NCBI RefSeq assembly: GCF_036785885.1
Contig: NC_092322.1
Coordinates: forward strand, 39,267,994-39,331,993
DNA from: Coffea arabica
Taxonomy: Eukaryota; Streptophyta; Magnoliopsida; Gentianales; Rubiaceae
Direction: 5' to 3'
DNA length: 64,000 bases
This document shows positions 46,930-60,485 of the stretch, one piece after another; the first letter of the stretch is position 1; the number at the start of each line of letters is the position of its first letter. The notes under the pieces are model-generated. The model was not told where the DNA came from. It saw only the letters and a list, made by a program, of their open reading frames with translations, and made no database searches. The position numbers and the translations under genes are program-made.

Positions 46930-49880
46930 TTCGGTCCAATTCCATGTTCTTCAGCCACCATTAATTAGAGGGGTAATAGCATGCTAAGGGTAAAAAGTCA
47001 TACTCATCCATTTCTTATATTCGAAGGGTGACTCTTCTAACCTAATCAAACAAATGGATTAGCTTACTTCTAATTTTCTAAAATAAGATACAATTCTAAA
47101 TGACATGATCCAAATGTATAGAGGGTAAGGGAATAATAGTAGGAAAATATTATGCAAATAAAAATAACCTAAAATAGGAAGAAATGCATGAGATGTAATA
47201 AATGTGACACCAAAGCATGAATCTGGCGTATTGATGGTTTAAAAGGTCTAGCATTAGACTAGTCCATTTCTACAAGTACTCACTAGTATTGAACTAGTAA
47301 AAAATCGCAGAGAAAAGCCACAACTAGCGTTGGACTAGTATGGTGACGTCATACGCTCATTATAAATAAATAAAGCATATAAAACATAATTAAAACAAAT
47401 AAATACATAAATCATCTAGACCATGTAGAGCACAAAACACAGAGATATGATATCTAGATGTAAAATCTTAGAAAAAGTGAACAAAACACATAAGCACACA
47501 AGCATGCAAGCAAATAAAAACAAACTATTATATTGGAGGCCTTAATTACAATTTAGAAGGGGAATTTTTTGGGAATAATAAACCTATCTATTATATTTGT
47601 CTAACTAAATACATTTTTTTTTGGACAAAAGGGGAAGACCTATCTATTACAATTTGGCATTTAAATGTCTCCCAAATAATCATAAAAAATTAAATAAGAT
47701 AAATGAAAACTTAAAATGAATAAAATGAGTAAATAAAAGAAAAAGCACTCAAAACATGCAATTACACATCCAAAAAACACATAGGAGCACATAAAAGGAC
47801 TTAAAATGATAATAGAAGATATCTCCCTTAAAGTAGTGGTTATATGAGGTAGAATTTGTTCTATTTATATTCCAAAACCAACAAAATGACCAAAGCACCA
47901 ATTTAATTAACAATTTAAAAGAAAATGTAAGAATATAGTAAATTCACTTTATTTATTTCAAAGAAATATGAATAAATATAAAATCCCTAAAATTTACTAA
48001 TAAAATACATTTAAATGAAGCATGGTTAACAATTAAAGGAGATAAACAATTGTAATTGAGAAGTAATAAAGATTAAGGATCCAATTGCAAAAATTAAGAA
48101 GTTTTGGGGCCAAATTATAATTCTCAAAAAATTAGGAGCCAAAATTGAATAAAAAGTAAAGTTTAGGATCAAATGCAATTAAATTAAAGATCTAAATGAA
48201 AGAAATTTAAAATTTTTGGGTTAAAGTAAAATTATTTTAAAAATTAGGGGCCAAAATGCAAATTTTTTTCTAATTTGTGAGAATTATGTAGGAAAACAAC
48301 ATGGGCCTTTTCTTTCTTTTCTTTTATTTAGGCCGAGCCACTTCGACCCAACGAAGTAAAGCAAATCACCCCATAAAAACAGAAACCTAACACACATCAT
48401 TCCACTATTCCCAAACTAGCAAAGAAATTGGGCTTGGCCCACCAATCTTATGCAACAAACTCAAAGAAAATAAGCACTAGCCTACTCGTAAAGGAAAATA
48501 TCAGGGCCCATCGATTTATTAACCAAAACCTAGCACAAACATCAGCCCATTTTTCTCAACAAAAACTAATAACAATCATCAAAACATTAAGGGTCAAACA
48601 AAGTAAGGCAAACAAAAATGTAAGAAAAAGAATTACTAAACAGCTTCTGGTGTAACTAAGAATGGATCCACCGAAAGCTAGAGATTTTCTAGCCAATATG
48701 GCCGGAACTTCGTTGGAATACATTTTCAAGGGCTTTTGACATTAAATTTTAGCATAAACATGATCTTTACAACATTGTGAACGCATCTAAAACATCAAAC
48801 AAGACCTAGAAATAACATAAAATATGCAAAATAGCATGTAAAGTTCCAAACCATAACATTGATTCCGATCCCATGTTAGTTCTTAAAACCAAACAAAGAT
48901 CAATGAAAACTGCATAATCAAATTACTTAAGTGGAAAGAGGCAAAATTTGTCAGAATTAGGATCCGAAAACACTTATACAAAAGAAAACATAAAACAGCA
49001 ACTCAATTCCAAATTGTAAAAGAAAGTACATCCTCGGTTCATAATCTAAAAGTCACTTTCTTAGTTTTTGACATTTTCCTTCTTCAAATAAACTCCATCA
49101 GACAAGCAAAGAGACTAGTAACAAGCCAACGTAAACATCTTGACAATCGGCATAGCATAGGAATGGTCATAACCAAAAGGGCAAGATCTTTGAGCCTTTA
49201 TTTGCATGCAAGTTGGAACCGAGAGAGAAGAGAGTTGGGAATTACCTCTGATGCTCACAGAAGTTGAAACAGTAGTGGAAATTTGCAAGAAAAGGTGCAA
49301 ACTTTGCCAAAGAGCAAAACCAGGTTGCTACTTGCTACTATCGTGCCAAGACCTGTAAAATGAGGAATTTTGATCTCGAATTCAAGGGACATGGGGACTT
49401 TTTCAATTGAAGAATTCCTCCCCTGCAACTATAGATGGTGCAGAAATGAAAAACTTCCCAAAAGAATCTGGAATGAGATCAAAATGATGCGAAGAACAGG
49501 GCTGGTTCGTTAGTCTTGTTCACTGAATTTTTTTTTTCAGAAATTTTTTTTTCTCTCTCCTAGTTCATCTCTCTTGCTATTTCTGCCAACTTTTTCACTG
49601 TCCCCCTCTCTCTAAAGACTCATTTCTCAACCTTTTAAATGAAACCAATCCATTAAAACCCTACCAACAAAGACTATGATGAACCAAATTTTCTTGAGGT
49701 TTTATTTGGTTCTTTTGATCTATTGACAGGTATAGCTTCATGGAGGCAAAGAAAACAAGAAGCCAAAATGAATTTTATTTTGCCAAAAATCCAACCCTTC
49801 TTGTATTATCTTTGTTGCTGCAAATATGGAGATGCACGCGCGCGTGAAACTGCAGCATTTTTTTTTTTTTTTGGAGAAAA
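46930..49880 (-). mobile_element. Tat/Ogre-like LTR fragment, truncated at both ends
   Basis: Aligns in order with the 6341-9300 LTR read on its other strand. Shared blocks include GAAGGGTGAC near 47024, TATAGAGGGTAAGGGAATAATA near 47120, the CTAGCGTTGGACTAGT subrepeats at 47245-47345, and ACAAGAAGCCAAAAT near 49757. Neither the TGTCGCG-like end nor the GTGTCTACA end is present, and there is no target duplication. Ends are therefore approximate. No coding domains. Confidence 0.65.
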
Positions 49881-50640
49881 CCAAAAAAGCATTTGAGATT
49901 GTTTGAAAGCATTTTTTTGTTATAAGGAGATATAGTAGCAAAAAGTGGATAAAACTTGAGAGAAGAAAGTTCGCCAATCGACTACAATTTTCAAAATTAT
50001 AATTATGGAGGTGACCAAAGCATGTACAAAGGTATGTCTTTTAAAGATAACTTAAGGAGCGTAAAGGCTAAACTAGATTTTATAATATTAAAAGTTCAAT
50101 TAGACACCATTGCAAATATGCTTGAACAAAAGGGAAATGTTAATGTATGTTTAGATCATTTTATATGTGTGTGAATTAGTCATTTTAAAAAAGGAATGAT
50201 CTAGGGTGTATGCTAGAAATTGGGGTTAAGTGCATTATTTTTAGAAAATTGCAACAATTTCTACACTAAAAGTACAAAAACGCAAAACGCACCCACTAAA
50301 ACGCGAGACAGCCTTGTGCTTTTAGGTCGCGTTTTAGTGTATCTTCAAGGAAATTTGATAAAACGTTGGCCAAAATGTGACTCTACCCACATTTTGTCCC
50401 TATGTTTTAAGCCTGATCACGGTTGCACAGCAAAACTGAAAACACAGGCAAGAAAACAACGCAACCAGGGCCGCATTTTCTTTCCCTACGTATTGGGTTT
50501 TGCAATGTACAACTAGAAAATGCACCCTATAACATGTCATCCGGGCTGCGTTTTTCCCCCACGTTTTCCTCTTCCTTTTCTTAAAAATAGAAAGCACAGC
50601 CGACGCATTTAATCTTCTTCTTTTCCTCTACCAGTATTTT
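49881..50640 (+). other. Probable left remnant of Athila copy 2, unclear
   Basis: A 72-codon frame (49956-50174) has no clear match. From 50270 to 50560 the words ACGCGTTTTAG/AACGC recur, in the position where copy 1 has its GATCCGAG cluster. The boundary with the preceding LTR fragment is not defined. Confidence 0.35.
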
Positions 50641-50902
50641 CTCATACTCACTCACACATACTTCACAAAACATCAACTTCACTCCATTTCATTGCAAGAA
50701 ATCATCAACCCAGCATCATATGACCTTCATAGAGCCATTTTAACTGATTAAAATCTAAGAAAAACACTTCAAAATTCGATTTTAAAAAGGATTGAGGCTA
50801 GGGTTTGTCATCTATTATTTAAGCTATTGGGGGTCAATTAGAAGGGTATTCATAGGGTTTTTGCATAATCTTCATCACCAAACATCCTTTTACTTGATTG
50901 CG
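50641..50902 (+). other. UTR-like leader of Athila copy 2
   Basis: Pyrimidine-rich CTCATACTCACTCACACAT and ATCAACTTCACTCCATTTC, like a plant 5' leader. Ends at a strong donor-like GCG/GTAAGT at 50903. Confidence 0.4.
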
Positions 50903-51683
50903 GTAAGTTTCTTTATTTATCAAATCTTTGTATTTTAGAAGTTCGTATTTTTCAATTTCTTGAGATTTCTGATATCTTTTAGTTTTGAATTTTTTATGAT
51001 AATTATTGATGTTTGTGATTTCCAATATGCTTATGAAGGTTGTTTAAGCATGTTTACATATTCAAATGTAGCAATTTGATGCTTTATTAGTTATTAAAAT
51101 TTTGCAATTTGCTATATTTGGATAAAATTGAAAAATTAGTTTGGATTGTTATTTAGCCTCTTTCATTGATATTTATGACTAAGAATTGGTTGGTTGATGA
51201 TGGTTTAGCATGTACGTTGCTTATAGAGATTAATTTTGATGAATTTTGTGATTTTTGGATAATTGTTGGATAATTTTGCTTAATCATATTTATGGCTAAA
51301 TGTAGATTATTGATGCTAATTAATGCTTGTTATAAGTATGGTTATTGCTAAAAGTCACTAAATTAAACATATTTGTTGCTCATTTTAATAAATTAGTGAT
51401 TTTGGCAAATTTTTGACATTTCTAATATCATGTCTTTAATGTCATAATTTTGGAGATTTTTGAATATTTGTTGATTTTTGATGACATAAGGATGTGTACT
51501 TGAGGTTATTTGAGGCAATTATAATTCATATACATGAATGGTGATTCTATAAAATGCCTAAGATAATATAAGTGACAAGGTTCTTCTGTAAGGTATTTTA
51601 TACGAATTAATTCTTGTATAATATGTGAAGCAAGCAAGTTTTAGTCCAGTATATGAAGATGCTTATAATTTCTTTCTTTTTAG
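50903..51683 (+). other. Candidate leader intron of Athila copy 2
   Basis: GTAAGT donor at 50903, acceptor-like TTTCTTTCTTTTTAG ending at 51683, five bases before the ATG at 51689. The 781-bp span is T-rich. It corresponds to 39392-40155 in copy 1. Confidence 0.5.
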
Positions 51684-51688
51684 ATACT

Positions 51689-52970
51689 ATGACAAAAGGA
51701 ACAAGGGCTATCATTTGTAAGTCTTTTTTGAACAGTAAGGAGAGTGTAGAAAGGACACCTTCTCTGGTACCCGAACAAAAGAGATCGCAATGGAGTACAT
51801 CTAGACGGTCACCTTTCCCAATTATGACATCGAGCGCTTTACTTCCAAGGATAGCCAAGATTGGTATGAAGAGTGCGGTCACATGGAGTTCATATATGAA
51901 ATGCACCTCACTCCTGAGATGGAAGTTGTATATCGTATTAGGGAGCCTTTTGAACTATTGGGGTGGGCGCCCATTCTTTCTCTCCCTCACCATATCTATC
52001 CAAAATTGGTCTGTGAATGTTACGCCAATATTGTCAATAAGAAGGGCCATGATGGGGAAGAGATCTGATCTTTTGTTTGAGGGCGACAGAAGATCATCAC
52101 TAGAGACATAATAGTTCGCATTTTGGGGGTGCAATGATCAAGGACTGATTATTGATTTAAAGAAGGGAATTATTTCGCCAAATAAGCAGTGGGACCCTTC
52201 ATATGCCATGACGAGATTTAGTCTCCAGTACTAACCATTTCGTTCGTCTAGAAAGGAGACTGTCCTAGCATGTGTGTTCGACTATCAACACTGCCTTATC
52301 ATCTATGTCATAGCCCATAATGTTATTCTCAAGAAGAGTGGCCAAGGAGAAGTTCGACATAGCGATATTTACTTCTTGGATCACATGTTCCATAACCGAG
52401 ATTCTTTTTACACTCGTATCCCGCTTCCAAATATCATTATTAGTAATATAAGGATGATCGTCCGAAGGAGTACTACTTTCTATCGATTGGGATTTCCACA
52501 TCTTCTGTCCTTAATCTTTGAGCAGGAAGACATCAATTTAGAGGGAAAACCATGAGTACTGGTGTGACCAATAGACGAGTTGAATGTTACTACTCTTACT
52601 GGCATTGGCATTCCTACTAACAATTTTCAAGCCCACGTAGAGAGAGATCAAGAGGTGCTGGTCGCTCCGAGCAAGATGAAGCCAATCCCTTTACTTCTAC
52701 TGGTCCTTCTACTTTTGCCCCACTGCTACTATCTCCACCTCTACCGTGATCCGACTAGCAGCACCTCTTTGACATTCTAGGGTGCGACAGACTCAAGCCA
52801 TTGATCGACTTGATCGAATCGATACTCGGCCGGATATCTATGATGTTCGAATGCATCGTATAGAGGATCATTTAGGTATCATTCCTCTGCCTCGTACTAC
52901 TCCTAGAGCTAGTGGTAATGATCAAGGATCCGCTGGGGCTAGCAGAGGAGACGCCGAGCCTGCTTCTTGA
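51689..52970 (+). pseudogene. Env-position ORF of Athila copy 2, heavily broken
   Basis: Homologous to 40161-41529. Starts MTKGTRAIICKSFLNSKES, with ERTPS near residue 21 as in copy 1. It then continues in other frames: GHMEFIYEMHLTPEMEVVYR and YPKLVCECYANIVNKKGHD (51865-52068), YQHCLIIYVIAHNVILKKSG with SDIYFLDHMFHNRD (52280-52400), GFPHLLSLIFEQEDINLEGK (to 52555), VTTLTGIGIPT, and the C-terminal DVRMHRIEDHLGIIPLPR (52840-52900). Several stops and frame changes are present. The same blocks occur in the same order as in copy 1, so the protein was once under constraint in this lineage. Function unknown. Confidence 0.7.
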
Positions 52971-53183
52971 GCTACCCTTTTTGTCATTGCTTCTATAATC
53001 TTTCATTGTTTTTTTCTTTTCCTATATAGGGCGACATTAATTTTCTCTTTTCCCTTTGATGCTTTGGCAGTGCTAGTAGATGCCTATGTATTTTGTGAAG
53101 GTTCGTGAGTCATGGTTGATCAAGATTTCAGCCATCACCATGGGGAGTAATTCTTTCTAATTTTTTTTGTGTGTATTTCCCTA

Positions 53184-53225
53184 CACATTAAGGACAATGT
53201 GTATTTTAAGTGTGGGGGAGAAAAA
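53184..53225 (+). other. Hairpin plus internal polypurine-like tract, Athila copy 2
   Basis: CACATT, loop AAGGAC, AATGTG, then TATTTTAAGTGTGGGGGAG. Relative to copy 1 one A-T pair of the stem has become T-A, keeping the pairing. Confidence 0.7.
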
Positions 53226-53317
53226 CTTATATTATGTGTGGTATTTGTTCTTGTATTGTTTGGACTTGAGGTTGGAATATGAATTACACTTGAAATTCTT
53301 CAATCTTGAGTTTTGTT

Positions 53318-53356
53318 GGCGGGGAGTTTCGTCCATTTATAAGAGAAAACTCTGCT
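53318..53356 (+). repeat. Hairpin motif, copy 3
   Basis: GGCGGGGAGTTTCGTCC, ATTTATAAGA, GAAAACTCTGCT. Confidence 0.65.
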
Positions 53357-56135
53357 AAATTGTTTTTCAAAGTCTTGTCCAAAATTACCCCAAAATGTTT
53401 CTAATTTTTTCAATTTTATCTAAGGGCAACAAGTTCCATACCTTTAATAATTCAAATTTTCTTACTTTTGAGATAAATATATGTAACTTGAAAACTTCAT
53501 TTCTCATTTAACTTGAAAATAGTTATTATATGATTAGGATTTTTACCTTTGTAGGAAAGTATATCGTATAAAGTAGAGAAAATTATGTCTAAATTTTGCA
53601 TGTTTGATGAAGTTTCTTCTTTTTACTTAATTTTACATAGTTAAGTAATAAATATGGTCATTAATTACAATACACTTCTCATGATTATTCTTTTGAGGGA
53701 TGATTATTATCTTTACTTTGAAAAAAAGAAGAAAGAAAAAAGGAAAAAAGTAGAAAAAAAGAAAAATAAAAAATAAAAAATAAAAAAAGAAGAGAGAGAA
53801 TAAATGTTATTCTACTAAAATGATTCTTGTACTTAGTAATCGAGTGTTTTCATCTATAAATATCAACTTTCGCTTAAAACAGTATTTGAATTAATAGTAT
53901 GCAAGACAATTTGAGGATGTGAAGTGTTCAATAATCAGCGATTTTCATCTAAACATGTCAATCTTCCCATCAAAAGGCACTTTCACAATTCGAGTAAATA
54001 TTTAGATATAATGTATGAATAAATTTCTCTTTAAATTAGAAAAGAAGATGATCATGTGTTTAGAAAGTATTTTTATTGACTATAGAAATTACTTGCTTGT
54101 GAAATTGGGAAAGAATGGGAAATTGATTGACCTAGTCAAAATTATGGTATAATTGGCTCTCCTTTACTTGATATTATAAGTACTTGACCTTAATTAAATG
54201 ATTGCTTATTTACCTTGTTTTGAGAAAATGAATTTGAATTGTGCACATATGTTTAATTTCAAAGTTTTGGATCTTTGTTGGTTTGTAGTTCTTAATTGCT
54301 CGAGGACAAGAAATAGTTCAAGTGTGGAGAAATTTGATAAGTGTGTATTTTGAGTTATTTAAGTGTATTTTATTATTTTGTTTTGGTGTGTTTTACTTAT
54401 TTTTATAACTAATTAACTAGAATTCTAGTAAAAGCATACATTTTATGGTTTTAAGTATCAAAAATTGCATTTATATGATTTAAAGTGATGAAAACTTCAT
54501 ATTTTTGTAAATTTAATGATTCAATCATCGAATGGAGTTAATTGAGAAGATGTTTGGATGATTTATTGATGATTTGAAGTGATTTAAAGATAATATGAAG
54601 TGCAAAAGATGAAATACAAGCAAGTATAAAAGAAAGGGAATTTGATAACTTTGATACCTGTTGGTATTTGGACTATTTCTTGAGTTACAAGTATCAGATT
54701 GAGATGATTTATAAGCCATTTTAAAGCTTACGCATAGTTCTACATTTCATATGGCGATATCAAAATCCAGTTCATGAGTTTTCCTAATCAAAAAATCAAA
54801 ATACAGTTGGCCATTTCTGTTGTCAAAAGCTGAAATATGAGATTGACTAGGCAAGGATATTTTGCTCATTTTGTAATCTACAGAGTTCCAAATTGGGTGA
54901 TTCTTGAAGCATTGGAAAGCTAACTCAAAGGCTACAACTTTTATGTTTTGAATAAGAGTTAATTCAGTCTCTATCATCAAGAAAATATCTGTTGTAATTG
55001 GTGAAAAAATAAAGCAAAGTTGAGGACTGACTAGATATGAGGAAACCTACAATAAGATAAAACGTAGGGTAATACACAACCTCAACCCGCATTTTCAGAG
55101 GTCACGTTTTCTTCAATTGCGACCACAAATTGTTCTGTAACTTGTGCTCAATTCACACAAACTTTTTGATCAATTTGTCTACAAAAATTCTGGCTGGATA
55201 TGGCAAGCAAGCATATAGACTTCAAAAAGCGACTTTTGGAGATTTTAAGAGATAACTTTACCAACTAGAAACAACTCACTTTGAGCTTGAATTCCTCTAT
55301 AAATAGGTACTTTGTTTAGCTTGTTTAATAACTTCGGAAGGTTAGAAACACTACTAAAATGTAGACTTCACTGGTTTTTCTTAGTTCATTAGTATAGTAC
55401 AGTTAGTGTAGTTCATCCTTCTTGTCATTGTAGTTAGATTTGGATAAAGATTTGAGGATCAAAATAGAGAGTTTGAGTTCATGTGGCAAGGGTGATTTCT
55501 CTCCTATCACTTTCTCTTTTGTATTTGAGTTCATATTTAATTATAATATAAGTATAGTCTTTTCTTTCATTCTCTTCATGTTTAGTTAAAGTTTATATCT
55601 AGAGTTATGGATGAACTTTTTATATTTTGTTAGTGATATTTACTTGATTATTTGATGATATTATTTTGAATAAGTTATATATCATTTTTGCTTTTCTAAT
55701 CATGATTAACCGGCCATTAATTGTGATAATTTTAAGGTGTTAATTTTGCAATGAGAATTGAAACTTGACACTAGTTCGAGGAAGTGCTAAACTTTGGAAG
55801 TTCACTCACGAGAGTAGAGGTGCATCTATGTGGTTTTAATGACTTGTTCCATTAATTTCATAGAAAAAATAAATTTGTAGTTAATTTCATAACCACGATA
55901 ATAGGTATGACTTAGTTATAAGTATAATTGATTCACATACATTAGGAAATTACATCATAACTAACCAAGATAATAACATTCACCTAAACGTTAATTTCAT
56001 TTGCATGAGTAGTGAAGAATTTCATAGCCCTAGGAGTTTTCTACTGTTATTTTTATTACTTTTATTTTATGTTTGTAGTGTAGATTTAACTTCTTACATT
56101 TGTAATAGTTTAAATAATAAAGGAGCTTGAAAACC

Positions 56136-56899
56136 GAGTTTTTTTGCCAAAATAACACTCTTCCTAAAAAATATTCCCAATGTGATTTACTTTCAAATTT
56201 TATTCCCATAACGATGTTATTGTTGCCATCTAGTTATTCTAATTGCCATGCAGGATAATAAGAAAGGAAAGTTCTAATCTAATTTATAGTTTCCATCATG
56301 AACTAAAAATTTAAATTTTTTTATTATAGAGGCACAAGAAGATTGCATAACTTTTATAATTTCCTTATAATTATTTAAATAAATTCTGCCATTATTGACC
56401 TTGCTATTATTGGTTTCTAAATTTTTTAAAATGTATCAAGCCTATTGCATATATTTTTTAGAAAAAATAAATTTTAAAAATACAAAAATTGTAGCAAAAA
56501 TTTCAATGAAAATTGTAAGCAATTACAAAAACTTCAAAGCTATCATATTTATTTATGTTATCCTTCCTACTCCTTAAAAAGACAAGAGAATAACTTCTAT
56601 TTGCTTTGAGATTATCGATTCGAGAAGCATATTTTTTAGGTGTTGTTAATATAAATATTGGCTCCTTAGAATTACGTTTGACAAAGGAAAAATAATTAAA
56701 CAAAAAAAATACGGGAAGGTTTAGAAAGAAAATTGGAGAAGATATTATATGGGAAAGAGAAATGAAATGTGCCTTTATCTCCATCCTAGCACATATGCAG
56801 CCTAAGTGGCAAAAAAAGAATCATAAAGATAATAAATTTTAAAATTAGGTTACTTTGGGTAAATGTTTTGGAAGAAGAGTTATTTTGGCAATAAACTCC
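56136..56899. mobile_element. Mutator-like non-autonomous element, 764 bp
   Basis: Flanked by TTGAAAACC (56127-56135) and TTAAAAACC (56900-56908), a 9-bp duplication with one mismatch. The left end GAGTTTTTTTGCCAAAATAA returns inverted at the right as TTATTTTGGCAATAAACTC, and looser inverted similarity extends about 100 bp. No transposase. It sits in the Athila copy 2 LTR. Confidence 0.72.
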
Positions 56900-57151
56900 T
56901 TAAAAACCATCAATAATTGACAAATTTTCCTTGTAGGATTGACATCTAATATCTTTGCACTTGATAAATGATCAGTGGCGGAGCTAGGAATTAATTTTGG
57001 GGGGGGGCAAGTCTATAGTAATGAAAGTAAAATATATTTACAAAAAAAAAATAATGTGAACATATATACCACAAGATTAGAAACAACCTTATATAGAATG
57101 AAAATTACTTATACGCTTCACATATACAAAAATATCATCATATTTACAAAT

Positions 57152-59623
57152 CTATTTGACTGTGTGGGACATATGAAATTGTGCATGACGACTTTTAATT
57201 TTATCAAAGTCATCAATGATTGAATTTACATCAAAAGTTCTAGCAATTTCTTTCTCAATATACATTATCATAGTGTTGGCAAGAAAGTCTTCCTCTATCC
57301 TAGAACGCAAACAAGTCTCGATGATTTTCATAGCAGAAAATACATGCTCTGTTGTAACTGTTGAAACAGGAAGAGTCAAAATAAGACGAATCAATCTATC
57401 AATAAGAGTATAGCACATTAACTTTCTTGTCTTCGCTAACACTTGGCACAACTCCTGAAGTGATGACAAATTTTGACGCTGAGAATTATAGGAAAACTCA
57501 ATCTGGAAAAGCTCTAATTGAATTCTTAAGTGTAACTTCTCTTGATCTGTGAAGTCAGCTGAATAAAACTTGTTTGCAAGTTGACAAATTTGTTCAATAT
57601 TGAAAGCCTGAAAATTATCTTTGGGGTGCAATGTTGAACTAAGAATAAGCAACTCTATTACATCTTCCTTAAACCTATTCTTCATTTCAAGTATTTGAGA
57701 ATCAACCGTTGCCAAAAACACATCAATCCTGTAGTGATACTCCATGGTAATTGGATCATTTTGTTTTCGAATTCTTTCTCGACCTGCTTTATAAATGACA
57801 TTCATATCAGGCATCTCTATATTTCATGCATCACAAAATGTCTTTACATTGGTGAACAATTCATTCCATCCGTTATCTCTGTAACTTTGAAGTCGATCCT
57901 TTGTTACTGAAACCAATTTAAGGGCATTCAAAATATCTTGAGATTTGCATTGTAAAGCTTGAGAAAGTACTTGTGCAAATCCTAAAATGTCCCTCATCAT
58001 ATGCATAATAAGAACAAAATCAAAGGATGTCATGAAATCATAAACTCTGTCAGCTTCACTTCTTTGAGTTGATGTATTTCCATAATTGATAACATCAATT
58101 AGGACTGAGCAAATGTCTTCATATTCTGTGAATAAGCTACATATAGAACTAAAATGAGACCCCCATCTTGTAGTCCCTGGCCGTTTTAAGGTACCCATTT
58201 GATTCTGACCCCTACCAGTCTCAAGTTCATCAATAGCAATCAATTCAGCAATTCTAGCAGCTCTAGCAACTCTAAGTTGGTCCACTCGTTTGCAAGAAGA
58301 TGAAACTAAATTTATAAGAAGAGATAAGTTTGTAAAGAATTGTTCCATAGGAATTACCTCTTGAGATGTTTCTACCAATGTTAATTGCAGTCGATGAGCA
58401 AAACAGTGAATATAATATGCATAGGGGCACTCCTGAACAAATAATGCTTGCAGTCCATTCCATTCTCCACGCATGTTACTAGCTCCATCATATCCTTGGC
58501 CACGAATGTTTTGCATACTAAGATTATGGCGAGAAAGGACATCACATATCTCCTTCTTCAAAGTCAAGGAATTGGTTTCGTGCACATGAACACTGTCAAA
58601 AAATCTCTCTCGAATATAGCCTTGCTTGTCCACAAATCTAAGAACAATAGCCATTTGCTCTCTTTTTGATCTATCTTGAGCCTCATCAACAAGTATAGAA
58701 AATTTTGAATCACTAATCTCCTCTCGAATATGCTTTTGTATCTTGCTCGACCAAATGGACAGTATCTCCTTTTGGATCTTAGGAGAAGTATAAGATACAT
58801 TTCGAGGAGCATTATCAAGAACCACAGCAGCCACTTTTTCATTATAAGGAGACACATGCTTGATCAACTCAATAAAATTACCTCGATTGTTAGAATCTAA
58901 ACTTTCATCATGACCCCTAAAAGCCACCGCTTGAAATGCACACCATTTTGCAGCATCTATGGAAACTTGAAGTTGCAACCGATTTTTTGCAACCTGCTCA
59001 GAATTTTGCTTCTCAATAATTTTATCAAGATGTTGCAATGAGTTTCCCAAATCATGATAGCATTGCATTGCCACTTTGTGTGATGAGTTAGGATCTTTTC
59101 CAATGTGATTTAAAAAAGCACAATTTTTTCCATCATTTACCTTCTTCCATGATCTAAATCCACTAGTTGTGAAGGCCATTGATCCAAAACGGTCCATTGG
59201 CTTGGAAAAAAGTGAGCAAGGAATACAAAAGGCAGCATTCTTTGTTGGAGAAAATTCCAACCAATCTGGAAACAATTTATACTAAGAGAAAAGGAAACGT
59301 CGGCTCTTCTTGTCAACAACCATTGATTCAATCGGAAGCTCAGGTTGGTATGGTCCAAACTTAATATATGCTCTCCGTACCTCATCCTTTTGATGCTCTA
59401 CATATTCCCAAATGAATTTTCTCTTTCCAGGATCACGTTCTATGGATGAAATATCAAACTCTAATGATTCAGCTCTACAAAATTTCTTTGTTTGATGCTT
59501 AGGAGAAGAAACATGAAAAGGACAAGGAATTTCACCACTTCCACTTGGTTCTAGACGTCTTTTCTTGAAAAAAGAATCAATTGTCCTGTTGGCCATTACC
59601 ACTATATTTGCAACAAACAACAA
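57152..59623 (-). pseudogene. hAT transposase (TTF-type zinc finger, DUF4371, dimerisation domain), two in-frame stops
   Basis: One frame of 824 codons from MANRTIDSFFKKRR (59623) to 57152, interrupted only by a TAG near 59282 (after RRFLFS) and a TGA at 57824-57826 (after KTFCDA). Domains in order: basic N-terminus; a TTF-type zinc-finger region with PDWLEFSPTKNAAFCIPC and TTSGFRSWKK (about residues 115-165); DUF4371/RNase-H-like core with FSILVDEAQDRSKREQ and IRGQGYDGASNMRGEWNGLQ, which hold likely catalytic Asp residues; CFAHRLQLTLV; and the C-terminal hAT dimerisation block LILTLPVSTVTTEHVFSAMK with YIEKEIA. This is the class often annotated as zinc finger MYM-type protein 1-like. It cuts and joins DNA at the element ends. 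His in TTEHVFS replaces the usual Arg. As it stands, full-length protein needs readthrough of both stops. Confidence 0.92.
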
Positions 59624-60437
59624 CCTGTAATCGAAATAAAATTGATTGAGAAATGCTGATTATGGCCTATAGAAATGTAGTAAAAGCAGCAAGAACATTT
59701 GCAACCTAAGTAGACATAAGTGACATGCACAAAGTATTATTCAATAATAAAATGCAAACAAATGATAAAAGATCTCCATTAGAGCAGAACAAGTTCTCAT
59801 TTCAAACATATCTCAAGGAAGTTTTCATAGCTTGTTATTAAATCGGCTGAACTTGAACAACTAACACCTACTTGAACTCATCAACTACTATTCTGTAATC
59901 CGAATAATAATCAATAACTATCCATGCCAGTAAAAGTTTCTATAGTCTAAACAAGCATTACTTTAAAGTATAAACGGAAACAAAGATAGGCAATTCTAGA
60001 GGAACAAATATTCAGAAGGTCTTACTGCCTGCTGTCTAGAAAACCATGATAAATAAAGCAATGATAAAATATAATCAGTAAAATGACAAGCAGAAAACTA
60101 AAACTCAATGCGACAAGTTATTTGCCCAATAAAACTCAATGCTACAAGTATGAAAAATAATACAAGTCCCTCTCGAGCAATTCATCAAACAACTAGCGGG
60201 CGAACTTTTTACACCTACATTTCACTAAATAAATGCAATGTCAAACTAACCTGGTCAATTTAAGCAACCAATGTCTAATTCATTAACTTGCTCTGATGAT
60301 ACAATAATATGAAACAACCCCTTTACTTCCTGGAAAAAAAAAAAAGACAGGTTCAGCAAATGCTAAAAGAAAAATTACCCAGACGGCTAGACCATGCAAA
60401 ATGCAATGGTACAATCCTTAGCCAGCGGGGGAAGGTC

Positions 60438-60485
60438 TTCACAGGAGAAAGTTCTTCAAGCTTTCACAGGAGAAAGTTCTTCAAG
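60438..60485. repeat. 25-bp tandem duplication in hAT upstream region
   Basis: TTCACAGGAGAAAGTTCTTC is repeated twice with spacing 25. Confidence 0.85.

Larger units (their letters stand above)
52971..54334 (+). other. Athila copy 2 3' non-coding region
   Basis: Contains the hairpin/polypurine block (53184-53225), the third GGCGGG hairpin and an A-rich run near 53718-53800. Ends with a polypurine-like GTGTGGAGAAATT before the LTR. Confidence 0.6.

Noticed and set aside
49956..50174. A 72-codon frame as a gag remnant of Athila copy 2
   Set aside because: The words IDYNFQNYNYGGD look only loosely gag-like; no family motif could be confirmed.
57824..59275. hAT transposase as two or three separate genes
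   Set aside because: The pieces are in one frame and form one known domain order; single stop codons split them.
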